Of a stretch of DNA of 64,000 nucleotides, positions 53,795 to 64,000 are shown in pieces. The stretch spans positions 7,477,001-7,541,000 of the forward strand of contig JASXTE010000012.1 in the NCBI GenBank assembly GCA_030280995.1, written 5' to 3'. Each line of letters opens with the position of its first letter. Within the stretch, counting starts at the first letter, position 1. This stretch comes from Hemileia vastatrix (Eukaryota > Basidiomycota > Pucciniomycetes > Pucciniales > Zaghouaniaceae). The position numbers were made by a program, and so were the translations under genes. Below the pieces are notes generated by a model that saw only the letters and a program-made list of their open reading frames with translations, did no database searches and was not told the origin of the DNA.

Positions 53795-54497
53795 GAGCAT
53801 GTGCGGTCCCCAGCAATATATCCTCATCATTTTTCAAAACTTTAACTGACTTCAAAATCATGACTCAAATGGCCTTAAACTCTTCAGAATGATCAATTTA
53901 TAACCCTAGATTCATACTAAAAAATCAAATATATAGAATGTTGAGTATTCTTTGCATGGCATTAAATTTCATTAAAAATTGCAAATTTGTCCTTTAAAAC
54001 AAGTAATTGTAGCAAAATGGAACTAGCACCATTAGAAAGAGGGGGAAAGTTTAGTCATATTCAAAAAAGAAATTATCAAAAATATTTATTTTAGGTGAAA
54101 AAAATTGACATTCTGTTCAGCTTTTCTGTTATTTTAATGGGTCACTCCACTAAAAATTTACAAAAATTAGCAAAGCAGCCCAATAAAATGTCAATTTTTT
54201 TGACTAAAAAACATTTTTTGATAATTTCTTTCATGAATATGACAATATTTCATCTTCTCCTACCAATGGTGGTAATATCATTTTTCAACACACTAGTTTC
54301 AGAGTTACAATTTGAAATTTTTAATGAAATTTTTGCCATGCAAAGAATACTCAATAATCTATATTTTTGATTTGTTATTATGGATTTAGGGCTATGAATC
54401 AATCATTCTGAAAAGTTTTAGGTCATTTGAGTCATGATTTTGAAGTCAGCCAAACTTTCAAAAAGTGATGAATATATATTGCTAGGGACTGTACAGT
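53795..54497. mobile_element. Foldback element with about 340-bp inverted arms
   Basis: The left arm from cggtccccagcaatatat (53806) is mirrored by atatatattgctagggactg (54472-54492). Matching inner blocks include catgactcaaatggcc/ggtcatttgagtcatg, agtattctttgcatggca/tgccatgcaaagaatact and gaaattatcaaaaat/attttttgataatttc. The spacer is about 54115-54190. No ORF of note. Confidence 0.8.
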
Positions 54498-54605
54498 CCA
54501 CAGCAATACACCAGGAAAATATGAGGGAGGACTTTTATGCAAGCCCACCCACTTTCCCAACTTTTAGCTGACCTCAAAATTATGATTCAAATAACCTGAG
54601 ACTTT
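54498..54605. repeat. Partial third copy of the foldback arm
   Basis: cagtccacagcaataca, then aacttttagctgacctcaaaattatgattcaaataacc, repeats the left-arm sequence of the adjacent foldback in diverged form, in direct orientation. Confidence 0.6.
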
Positions 54606-55385
54606 TTAATTTTATTGATTCAGCTCTCTTGCAGCCAAGTTATTTATTGAAACCCTCAAGTTAGCTTAAATGAGTTCTAACTTTTTTCTGGAAAAAATAA
54701 GTTTTCACCATTAATCAAGTCATTCAATTTGAATTCTTCACATTGCTGAAAATGTATATTTATTATTCTGGTATAAATTGGTTAGATCATTTTTAAAGAA
54801 TGATTTGTAAAAAGACATGATACCTTGATAATCAGAGTCAAATCAATAAGCAATATTATTTAATTAAATTCAAAGATTAGTTTTTATAAAAAATTATAAA
54901 CCCACTTGGATTTATGGTATCTGAGGAAAGTGAAAAAATAAACTAATCAGGTATAAAATACTTTTTTTAGAAACAACTCTGATGATAAAAAAATTAGTCA
55001 GTGATATAATTTTTTCTTTGAAAATCTTATGGTGCAATATAACATATAAATTGGCTAAAATATAATTTTAGGTTGTTTTGCATTTAAATTAGCACACACA
55101 AGGAACTTCTTTAACATTATTACCTTGAAGTAAGTATGTAATGAAATTCTCAGCTAAATAATGTGATTAATTTCAGCCAGGTGTTAAGTGTAAAGATAAA
55201 ATACTTAATTGATTTTTCCAGTATCACTTATGAAGTGCTCAATAATATGAATTAAAGAACTTTCCAAAAAAATTAATATATTGATGCCCTCAAAATACTA
55301 ATGAATTTAGTATTCTTTGAGTGAGAATATTACTAATGGATTTAGTGACATGTGAAAATTTTCCTTGAGTGGGAGTTGATATTTT
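54606..55385. other. No gene seen
   Basis: AT-rich, unidentified. Flanks the H5 Harbinger copy. Confidence 0.45.
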
Positions 55386-57046
55386 AGGGGGTATCAATGT
55401 TGACCAATCTTCAACTAATTTAATTGCAGATAAAAATCATTATACCCCAATTATCTTCTGCAATTATTTTTGCTAATAATTGGGCTGTTAGACCTTTAAC
55501 GTGTGAATGTTCACCTCTATCCAACATTTTTATCCTCAATTGGAAAATTCTTTCATAACCAAATCTTTCACTACTTTTTTTCATAACCACATCCTGTCTA
55601 TTCATTCTATTCATTCAGAACCCCCCTCAATCTCATCTGTTTTTTCTTCTCCTTTTCATCTTCAAATATCTCAACATACCTCATTGTCATAGATCTTCTC
55701 AAAGGCAGGCTTCCCCCTGTTTTTCTTCAAATCCCACTACTCCCTCTTTCCTCCACTCAGCTGAGAAATCAAAGACTTTTCAACTAAAAAAAGATAATAA
55801 CCTCATACTTATCAACTGGCTAAAAACAAAAGCTAATTATGATTCTAGTTTTGGTACTGAGAATTCAACTAAATTAAGATGGCCCCCTGCATCAAAAGTC
55901 AATGGATATATTCTAATGGCCAATGAATTAAGATACAAGACAAAGGGAAGGATTTATCTTTTGCCTAAACAGATGTCTGAATTCTTCAAGCACTATTGAG
56001 ACAAATACAAGAAGGCTAAAACTCTTTAATCTTCCACTGTTTTTAGTATTACTGACCTTAATATCAGTAAGGGCATCAAATCTATAGAAAATAAACTTGA
56101 TTCTTTATTTAATTACTATAAAGAGATGGATATCATATTTGAAGAGCAACCCACTTTTAATCCCAAAAAAATGTTGGATGGAGAAGATGATATCTCCAAA
56201 CATGATGTTGAAAAAGGGTTTTTTTTTTCCTCTTCTGCTCAAGCCTTCCCTTATTTGACTTCCACCAATCAAGATATCTTCTCAATAGATCTTTATGGAG
56301 ATATAAATCAATCTGATCTCACTCAAGTGAGCTTTTATTTCTTGTCTAGTTGTTTTATTTTATTATTTACATCCATTTTTCTTATTCCTAAAAAGGCCAA
56401 TGAAAAAACCAAGGAGCAACAATAAAGCAACTCTGAAGCTAGTATTTATGATGAAGAGGAAAATTTTATCTCCAAAAAAAGTGAAGAACATAAACTACTC
56501 TGAATTTAAACAGTAAAAGAAAATGAAACAGAGATAGTTTTTCCCAAACCCCTTTTTCTTCCATTGATGATTTTCTGGAGAAACGTGAAACTAGTAAGTG
56601 ATAGAATACCTCTTAATAATGAAGTGAGATATTCTATTCTTTTGTTAATATTACTTTCTACTCTAGGTAAAGTTGAATTTAAAAGAGATACTCTAAACTT
56701 TCAAAAGCAAAAATACAAGATATCTTTATGCAGGGATGATATGGAAAAAGACTTGGAGGAGAAAAAATTTGAGCTTTATTTACAGAGTGATGGGAGAGTA
56801 AAAGACTTTGAGTAGAAGAAATTCAAGCTTTTATTACAGAAGGATGAGAGGGCACATGACTTGAAGGAGAAGATTTTTTAGACAAAGAAAGAGGAGAAAG
56901 ATCTTGAGTAAAATTCCTATTAAATCAGATAAAAATCAAGTATCAACTTGAAGATGGTTCCAAAAAGAAAGTTTTCTTGATAGAATGTGTTAAAGCTAAT
57001 AAATATGTTGAGGAAGTTGAATGCTTAATGAATTTTTTTGATTGAT
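55386..57046 (+). pseudogene. Harbinger element H5: terminus and decayed Myb/SANT-like gene
   Basis: The left terminus AGGGGGTATCAATGTTGACC at 55386 is followed by a leader like that of H1. The gene (about 55676-57046) has lost its ATG (now ATA) and has many stops. Still readable are a QLKK-D..LILINWLKTK block, PPASKVNGYILMANEL, GRIYLLPKQMSEFFKHY, MDIIFEEQPTFNPKKMLDGE and coiled-coil blocks (KYKISLCRDD, KKFELYLQSD). It ends near TGA 57043. The transposase part and the right terminus were not found. Confidence 0.78.
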
Positions 57047-57325
57047 TACTAGATTTTTTAATTTATTTCGCATTTCACTTGTTTATAATTTTTTTCACAT
57101 GAAACTTAACTAGTATAATCCATTTCTCCCTCTTATGTTTTCTCATCTCATAATATTCTCATGTGTTTTTTATTTTATTTAATTTGATTTAAAATTATTT
57201 TAAAATATTATGCATTTTGAGAATCAAATGACTTCTGAAGATTAAACCATTCCAATTCTTAATCTAATGATTCAAATTTGAAACCTAATCTTGATTCTAT
57301 ATTTTCAATCACACACAGTACTGAA
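57047..57325. other. No gene seen
   Basis: AT-rich interval between H5 and the fragment at 57330. Confidence 0.45.
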
Positions 57326-57329
57326 ACCT

Positions 57330-57680
57330 GAGCTAACGGTAGAGAGAACCTCTCTTATGGATGACCGGTTGTTTATGGTGGGAACCTATGTCAATTTGGT
57401 GACCATGTTGATGGCTCCACCTTAGACAATTTTTGAAGAGCTGGTAAGTTAGGCCGCTCAGGAACTTCCAGAAAAATTTCCAGGAGATCCAAACCATGAA
57501 GACAAAAACCTTTTGGTTCTTTTGTGTGCTCTTCCTGATAGTCTTACCACTGGGATGACTCTCAATATTCCTCCACTAGGTGCAAGGGTCACTGTTCTCA
57601 GCTTTTGGTTTGCAGCTGGCCAGCCATTACAGGTTGCTGTCACTTTGTATAAAGCTGCCAATACCATCTGGTGTGTATAA
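57330..57680 (+). pseudogene. Unidentified protein fragment
   Basis: A plus-strand frame with unusually good protein-like composition, from about MDDRLFMVGTYVNLVTMLMA through EDKNLLVLLCALPDSLTTGM, LGARVTVLSFWFAAGQPLQV and LYKAANTIWCV, ending TAA. Two TAG codons interrupt it where Gln would fit (CAG to TAG). I do not recognise a family. It may be an exon of a decayed host or transposon gene. Confidence 0.4.
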
Positions 57681-57956
57681 AAATCAGTGAATTCATTAAA
57701 TTTCCCCCTATGTCTTTATATAATTTTTGTATATAAAAAAGCAAAGGTAGTTAAAAGGATGTAGAAAAAAAAACTGAATTGAAAGTGGCACAAAATTCAG
57801 TAGCCAGAATAAAATGCAAAAAAATACCCTGTCTCCTGTGCAAGCTCCTGTAATTTTTTGGCACTAAATGTGCTGGGAAACTCTTCCCAATCTTTTTGTT
57901 TTTGCACAAACCATTTCTAATATGGCTGTACAGGAAAGGTCTAAAAAGAGGGGAGG
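57681..57956. other. No gene seen
   Basis: AT-rich flank up to the LTR of element D. No target duplication can be checked because the other LTR is outside the window. Confidence 0.5.
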
Positions 57957-59097
57957 TGTCGGCCGGTCGTCTAGAAGAAGGAGAAAATAGAAGAAGGAAT
58001 GAGAGGAGGAGAAGGAGGAAAAAAGTATGGGTAATAAAAAAAATAAAATTTAATAAAATTATTTAATTTATTGAGAGAAAAACAACGATAAGTGAGCTGG
58101 GAGGTGACAACAACTTGGTTTTATTAATATTAATATTATTTAAGTAAGAGTTCTGCGCGGCAACCAAAATAATTACTATCAGACTTAGAGCAACCTTTAA
58201 ATTGTTATATAAAATTTTAATTAGAATTTTATTACTAATAAAAAGAATATAAACGTAATATAAAAATTGTATTTCAATTGTTGAGTGTATAATAAGTGAT
58301 AAGGCTACAGGGGATTATCCAAGGCCCTTTTATAGGCAATGGGTCCTCTGAAGCGCTACTATATCAGTAAATACAATGATTAGAAAGGAATAAAACAAAT
58401 ATATCAAAAAGAGTAAATGAAACATAACAATATAGAGAAAAACATGAAACAATTAATTAAAAGCCCAATTAAGAATCCAATTTCCCCGCCATTAATCCCC
58501 AAATCAGTAAGTGACAATAGTAAATAACTAAACAAGAGTGGAAACATAGGAACTATGAGAAATATAATTCCCAACAGATGGTCCATCCTGATTAGAGGAC
58601 ATTTTAAGTGAAACAAAAAATAATTTGACGCAACAAAACAATCAATTAATCTCAATTTAGTTCAAATTAATTTATTTGTTTTTTCTAACACAATTAAGGG
58701 TCAAAAGAAGCGTCCTTAATAATTGTTTAGTGTCATATGAGAGGTATTAGTTAATATATAAATTTAAGTAATTAATTTAAATATATTATAAATCAAATTT
58801 ACACTTGTAATTATAATATATGTTTTTTAATTAATTAAATATAAATTTATAATTATTAAATATATAAAAATGCGCCATTATTTGTAGAATATATTATATT
58901 ATGCTCAATTTAATTGTATATAAAAATATATATAACCAATAAATTTAATGTAACATTTGTATATAATAAAATTCTTATATAATTTCATTATGTAATAAAA
59001 TATTAAGTTATATTCATTAAATACAAGTTTTACCCACTCTTTAAGGTTTTATAATTTATATATCATTTACTGGACTCCTGGAATAGCCTGGCTGACA
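57957..59097 (-). repeat. 3' LTR of element D
   Basis: 1,141 bp; on the minus strand it begins TGTCAGCCAGG and ends GGCCGACA. A purine-rich tract (GAGTGAGGGAG) directly precedes it on the minus strand, at 59098-59108, as expected for the polypurine primer. Its first bases resemble those of the two solo LTRs. Confidence 0.82.
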
Positions 59098-59130
59098 CTC
59101 CCTCACTCTAAAAAAACAATAAAAAAAATG

Positions 59131-62100
59131 CTAAGATTTTTTCTTTTTGTATTTTTTCAACAGAGCAGGCAGATTTGAAATTTCTTTTCCAGGTATCCAT
59201 GCATCATGTTCAGATGATTTGTTCTTATATCTCAATAAATATTCAGTACCTCTTTCAGAAGTGATAAGTCTATCATTGAGAATTTTATCAATTTCTGCTG
59301 TTTCTGTGACTTCCTGAGGGTTCTTCTTAGGTCTTCCTCTTCTTTTTGGAAATAAGTCACTGTTGGAAGTATAAGGTTTAAGCAAAGAAATGGGAAAGAC
59401 AGGATGTTTCCTATCATATGGAGAATACAATACAACTTCTACTGCATTATCACCAACCATTCTTTTAACAACAAATGGTCCTACAAAAGGATCTTTTAAT
59501 TTGTGGTTACCTTGTAAATTGAAATGGACAGTAGAGATCAACACTTCATCACCCTTGTTAAATGTGTATTCTTTATGGGATTTATCCCATCTTTTCTTTT
59601 CATATTCAAATGCTTTATCAATACAACTCTGAGCATGTTTTCTGCATAGCTGTTGCATTTGCATAAAAGATTTTACACCAGGATGTAGTTCCAACTTAGG
59701 TAATTTATTATTGAGAATCTGAGCAGGAGTGTTTGGGACATAACCTAACCAAAGCTCAAAAGGCTTTTTCTCAGTGACAGAATGAACAGTGCTATTATAT
59801 GCAAATTCAAGACCAGGCAAAAGAGTGACCCAATCATGAGTAAATCTGTCATTATCTTTATATTCTAAACCAAAGGCACAATACCTTCTAATCATATCTT
59901 CCAGAGTTTGAATCATTCTTTCAGATAGACCATCAGTCTGAGGATGGTGAGCTGTAGATAATTTTAACTCACAGCCACAAATATCCATCAAAGAGGTCCA
60001 AAACTCAGAAGTGAATTTTGGATCCCTATCAGAGATAATGGCTTTTGGAAAACCAATAATATTAAACATGTAAGACCACCATAAGAAAGCTAATTCTTTG
60101 GTGGATACATCTTTGTGGGTTGGAATAAATTTGCACATTTTTGTGAATCTATCAACTATTACCCAACAAGAGTTAAAGCTGTCTTTACCTGCAACAGGAA
60201 GACCAGTGACAAAATCCATATTAATGATTTGCCAGGGAGCACTAGGTGCTTCAATATGTTGTAATAACCCTGCTCTCTTGCCTGTTAACTTTTTAGATTT
60301 TTGGCAGGAATCACAAGATTCAACATATAATTTTGTGTCTTCAGACATATTAGCCCACCATGCAGTGTTTTTGATTCTAATCAATGTTTTTTCAAGATCA
60401 AAATGACCAGCTAATATGTCATCATGACAAAGTTTGAGGATAGTTTCTTTCATTGAAGGAGGAATAACAATTACATTGGTAAGCTTCCTTCTATAATAAA
60501 TATAACCATCTTCAATAGAAAACTTTCCTTTATTTAAAGCATTTTGGTATTTTGCAGGAAGAGTTTTTATTAATGCTTGAATTGAAGCATTCTTAGGATC
60601 ATTCAAAATAGTAACTAATTTATTTAAGTCAGAATCTTTATCATATGAATCCAGTATTAACTGTAATAACTCTTCTTCCATATCAACTATAAATATACCA
60701 TGTATATGAACAGTGTCATCCTCAGGTACATAAGCAGGATTGGAGTCATTATTTGGCAGAGGCAATCTGGAGAGCATATCAACATTAGAGTGAACATTTC
60801 CAGCTCTGTGGATAATAGTCATCCTTCCTCTGTATTCCTGAACAGCAAGTTGCCACCTGAACATATGTCTGTTAGGTGTTTTGAGGTTTAAGAGAGATTT
60901 CACAGCACTACAGTCAGTTACCAACTCAAATTTTTGGTCATCCAAGTAGTAATGAAGTTTCTCAAGAGCCCAAACAACTGCTAAGCACTCTAATTGAGTG
61001 GCACCATATTTCAATTCACTATTTCTTAAGGTTCTTGAAATATAACAAATTACAACCTCTGAGGATTTATCATTAATAATTTGCTTTTGGTGAAGGGCAG
61101 CACCCAGACCAATAAAGCTAGCATCTGTATAAAGTACAAATGGCTTGTTAAAATCTGGGAGAGCCAATATAGGGGCTGACATTAAGCAATTTTTCAATGT
61201 ATTAAAAGCTTTTTGACAGTCATCATTCCAGAGAAAAGCAACATCTTTTCTGGTTAGTTTTGTAAGAGGCAAGGCTATGACCTGATAATTTTTAATATAT
61301 TGTCTATAATAGCCACACATACCTAAAAAACTTTGGATTTCTCTTACAGAAGTTGGTGCTTTCACATTTTGAATGGCAGCAACTTTATTATGGTCTACAC
61401 AAATTTGTAAGCCTGACACAACATGGCCAAGGACTTTCAAAGATTGAAAACCAAATTTACACTTTTTTAAAGATAAGGTCATATTGATTTCATCCATTTT
61501 TTGGAAAACTCTATTTAAATGAAAAATATGTTCATCAAAAGTTTTAGAAAAAACAATAATATCATCAATATAAACCATGAGCCAACCTTCAATAATTTCT
61601 TGATGGAAAGTGTTATCCATGACTTTTTGGAAAACTGAAGGAGCATTTTTAGGGCCAAATGGCATCCTAACATACTTATATATTCCCATATGAGTAGCAA
61701 TAAGCAAAAAATTTTGAGAATTTTTCTCAACTGGAACTTGATGATAACCTTTATTACCATCCAGACAACTAATAAATTTTGCACCTTGCAAGGTAGCATG
61801 TATTGAATTAATTCTGGGTAAAGGATAAATATCATCAACAGTATAAGTATTTAAAGCTCTGTAATCTCCACATAATCTAGCTTTATCTTTTTCATAAGAA
61901 ATTAAGACTGGGGAGATGACACAATATTTGGGGGTGACATCCACTTTCTCAATGATATTCATTTTCAATAATGTTTCAATATTATCTTCAATATCTTTTC
62001 TTTTTGATGGAGAAGCAGGATATGGTTTTTTCTTAAGGGAAGGAGGAATATCACTCAAATTACAGGATAAGGTAATTTTCATCTCTTCCTGAACAATTCC

Positions 62101-64000
62101 CAAGACATGAGAACCATGAGCAAAAGCCATAGGGAAAGAGGTAATAGAGGCAACAATAGAATCCTTTTGTTCATCAGTCAAATGATCACCAAAAGAAGCG
62201 GTATTTATTTCATGTAATAAATCATCCATTTCAGTTGTTGTTCTACCTTTACATTGGGTCAGTGAGTTACAAGATTTCAACAAATGCCCAGAAGGTTTAG
62301 GAGAAGAAATTTTGAATTTTCTTTTCCCATTTATTCCTAAGGTAAAGCAATTATTTGCTGGGTCCAGTTTCACACCAAACATGGTCAAAATATCATTTCC
62401 CATAATAAACCAATTACTCAAATTATCATTTTTCATGACAACAAATTCACAAATAGCTCTGACAAAACCACCATTATATTTGAAGAATACAGAGGTTTTG
62501 TATTTGCCAATAGGAAATAAGGTAGAACCATACCCTCTCCATTTTTCAGAAGTTATAGGCAATAATTTACTCAAATATTCCTTATCCACTGAAGCCAAAG
62601 CTTTTTCAGATACTACACTTCCTCCAGCACCAGAATCAAGAACTACATCAACATTTTTACCATTAATGATAACAGGTGCCTTTAAAGGGGATATAGGAAT
62701 AGAATTGTTAGTAATATCTCTAATTATCTCAGCATTTTCTACTGAAGATAAATTCAATACACAATCTTCAGATATATTATTTAAATAATGGACATCATGT
62801 TCCAACATTAAAACATCTTTAACAGATTCATTGTCATAGGAGATATTACTTTCACAGTCACTGGAAGAATTATTGACATCAAGTTCAAGTTCATCAGTGT
62901 CTTCATTTTGTTCAACAAGATGAATTTTCTTGTCACAAACATGACCCTTCTGCCACGGTTTGTTACATTTATAACAAGTATTTGTTGCATATTTTTTAGG
63001 TGCAACTGGGGCAGAGGGTTTACCAGATTTTTCTGGGAGCTTTATAGAAGGTTTATTCTGATCATTATAAGATTTACTAAGGTAATTCTTTGGTTCATAT
63101 CTATGGTTGAGTAGTACTTCATTACAGATATTAATGAAAGAAGAATTTTCCCTTACATGCTCAGTTCTAGCAACAATCAAATCCCTAAGAGAATTTGGTA
63201 ATTTATACAAGATTTTATCTCTCCAAATATCATAATCCATCTTTGGATCAATTGCTCTAAGGATTTTAGTTATTTTCATCAGAAAAACAATGGGCTTTTC
63301 AACAGAGGAGGATACATATCTAGTATTCTCATACAGTCTCTGCTGAGCTAACCTGAATTTTGAACCACCAAATTGATTCTCAATCAAGGATTTCCAATCA
63401 TTCCATGTATAATGATTGTTATCTAAGAGGACAGATTCATACCACATCAAGGCTACATTGGAAAATGAAGAAATTAGCTTAGAAACAATTTCCTCATCAG
63501 GTAGTTTATAAGATCTCTTTAAATTATCAATTCTCTGGATAAAGTGTTGCCAATCAGAGGAAGAATCACCATCAAAGGTAGGATATTGGTCTAATTTAGG
63601 CCAATTTTTCTGACTACTGGGATGGTCCACTTTTTGGTTTGAATTATTCATTAGTAATAATTCCTGAAGTTTAGCCAGGTGTTCAGAAATTTCATTATTT
63701 ACAGAAACAGCTGGTGCATGACTATCACAAGATTTTTTGCTAGTAGCAAAAGATTTTACAGACTCATTGTCAGTTTGTTTAATGGTTGAAATATGAGGAA
63801 GAAAGGATGAACTTTGTTCAGGTTTTTTTCCTTTATTTTTATGCAGCTTACTGGCAGAAATCTCATTTAATTCATTATTGATGGTTAAGGTTGAGAACTT
63901 TTCCTGTAGGTCAGACACATAGTTTCTTATTCTTGGAACTTCAGACATCTGGTCATTCACTTTTGCAAGAGATAGAACATTTCTGTCCTCAGAAACTGAG
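59131..64000 (-). CDS. Gag-Pol polyprotein of element D, single intact frame, N-terminus beyond the window
   Basis: At least 1,622 codons without a stop, still open at 64000. Numbering from a GTG at 63960: gag domain (YPTFDGDSSSDWQHFIQ, about 129-145), zinc knuckle CYKCNKPWQKGHVC (about 328-341), retropepsin LDSGAGGS (Asp 442), RT with GDYRAL and catalytic YIDD (797-800), RNase H with LYTDASFIGLG, integrase H2C2 finger (GHF...CDSCQ), catalytic Asp about 1249, Asp about 1311 and Glu about 1347 (DD35E spacing), and a chromodomain-like C-terminus (about 1540-1609, YLLRYKNKSSEHDAW) with a Lys tail. Gag and pol are fused in one frame, unlike elements A and B. It could be functional. Confidence 0.93.
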   Translation of the reverse strand, partial: SVSEDRNVLSLAKVNDQMSEVPRIRNYVSDLQEKFSTLTINNELNEISASKLHKNKGKKPEQSSSFLPHISTIKQTDNESVKSFATSKKSCDSHAPAVSVNNEISEHLAKLQELLLMNNSNQKVDHPSSQKNWPKLDQYPTFDGDSSSDWQHFIQRIDNLKRSYKLPDEEIVSKLISSFSNVALMWYESVLLDNNHYTWNDWKSLIENQFGGSKFRLAQQRLYENTRYVSSSVEKPIVFLMKITKILRAIDPKMDYDIWRDKILYKLPNSLRDLIVARTEHVRENSSFINICNEVLLNHRYEPKNYLSKSYNDQNKPSIKLPEKSGKPSAPVAPKKYATNTCYKCNKPWQKGHVCDKKIHLVEQNEDTDELELDVNNSSSDCESNISYDNESVKDVLMLEHDVHYLNNISEDCVLNLSSVENAEIIRDITNNSIPISPLKAPVIINGKNVDVVLDSGAGGSVVSEKALASVDKEYLSKLLPITSEKWRGYGSTLFPIGKYKTSVFFKYNGGFVRAICEFVVMKNDNLSNWFIMGNDILTMFGVKLDPANNCFTLGINGKRKFKISSPKPSGHLLKSCNSLTQCKGRTTTEMDDLLHEINTASFGDHLTDEQKDSIVASITSFPMAFAHGSHVLGIVQEEMKITLSCNLSDIPPSLKKKPYPASPSKRKDIEDNIETLLKMNIIEKVDVTPKYCVISPVLISYEKDKARLCGDYRALNTYTVDDIYPLPRINSIHATLQGAKFISCLDGNKGYHQVPVEKNSQNFLLIATHMGIYKYVRMPFGPKNAPSVFQKVMDNTFHQEIIEGWLMVYIDDIIVFSKTFDEHIFHLNRVFQKMDEINMTLSLKKCKFGFQSLKVLGHVVSGLQICVDHNKVAAIQNVKAPTSVREIQSFLGMCGYYRQYIKNYQVIALPLTKLTRKDVAFLWNDDCQKAFNTLKNCLMSAPILALPDFNKPFVLYTDASFIGLGAALHQKQIINDKSSEVVICYISRTLRNSELKYGATQLECLAVVWALEKLHYYLDDQKFELVTDCSAVKSLLNLKTPNRHMFRWQLAVQEYRGRMTIIHRAGNVHSNVDMLSRLPLPNNDSNPAYVPEDDTVHIHGIFIVDMEEELLQLILDSYDKDSDLNKLVTILNDPKNASIQALIKTLPAKYQNALNKGKFSIEDGYIYYRRKLTNVIVIPPSMKETILKLCHDDILAGHFDLEKTLIRIKNTAWWANMSEDTKLYVESCDSCQKSKKLTGKRAGLLQHIEAPSAPWQIINMDFVTGLPVAGKDSFNSCWVIVDRFTKMCKFIPTHKDVSTKELAFLWWSYMFNIIGFPKAIISDRDPKFTSEFWTSLMDICGCELKLSTAHHPQTDGLSERMIQTLEDMIRRYCAFGLEYKDNDRFTHDWVTLLPGLEFAYNSTVHSVTEKKPFELWLGYVPNTPAQILNNKLPKLELHPGVKSFMQMQQLCRKHAQSCIDKAFEYEKKRWDKSHKEYTFNKGDEVLISTVHFNLQGNHKLKDPFVGPFVVKRMVGDNAVEVVLYSPYDRKHPVFPISLLKPYTSNSDLFPKRRGRPKKNPQEVTETAEIDKILNDRLITSERGTEYLLRYKNKSSEHDAWIPGKEISNLPALLKKYKKKKS

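Larger units (their letters stand above)
57957..64000 (-). mobile_element. Gypsy element D (runs off the right edge)
   Basis: Minus-strand Ty3/Gypsy with 3' LTR, polypurine tract and an uninterrupted gag-pol frame. The 5' LTR and PBS are beyond the window. The intact frame makes it the youngest-looking autonomous element here. Confidence 0.9.

Noticed and set aside
54095..54370. 91-codon hydrophobic frame
   Set aside because: Falls in the arm and spacer of the foldback element.

Overview
The window looks like repeat-rich nuclear DNA of a basidiomycete, most likely a rust fungus (Pucciniales). The reasons are the very AT-rich composition, short 55-91 bp introns, several Ty3/Gypsy families, PIF/Harbinger DNA transposons, Tet-like (2OG-Fe(II) oxygenase) genes of the kind expanded in rusts, and one ordinary host gene, a HAD phosphatase of the glycerol-3-phosphatase type. 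The species assignment is inference; no marker gene is present.

Layout. 1-2346: degenerate repeats, including a palindrome array. 2347-12471: one end of a Harbinger-like element (H4) whose minus-strand Myb/SANT-like gene is split by an 8.5 kb chromodomain Gypsy (element A, 3545-12016; LTRs 770 bp, TSD GTTTC). 12472-13231 and 19366-19443: two halves of a Tet-like gene split by a complete 6.1 kb Harbinger (H1, 13232-19365), which itself carries a Myb/SANT-like gene, a second Tet-like gene and a decayed DDE transposase. 19648-31579: Gypsy element B (LTRs about 1.1 kb) inserted in a 182-bp tandem repeat. 32.1-35.8 kb: a second Harbinger copy (H2) holding a solo LTR. 36.9-39.1 kb: remnant of Gypsy C. 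39.5-40.7 kb: a second solo LTR. 40.9-46.8 kb: a truncated minus-strand relative of B (B2). 48.2-49.9 kb: cluster of foldback/MITE elements. 51.2-52.8 kb: the six-exon HAD phosphatase gene, the only convincing host gene. 53.8-54.6 kb: large foldback. 55.4-57.0 kb: a third Harbinger gene copy (H5). 57957-64000: a Gypsy (element D, minus strand) with an uninterrupted gag-pol frame that runs off the right edge.

The most interesting signals are at RNA level in the retroelements. Element B carries about 25 copies of a short stem-loop whose stem covaries while the loop and a 3' TAAACTG(G) tail stay constant. A and B each have a canonical -1 slippery heptamer directly before the gag stop with a pairable stem downstream. 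Element A lacks a tRNA-type primer site; instead the 14 nt after its LTR are perfectly complementary to 14 nt just downstream of the LTR TATA box, as expected for Tf1-type self-priming. Element A also holds a spliced gene antisense to gag-pol next to its 3' LTR.
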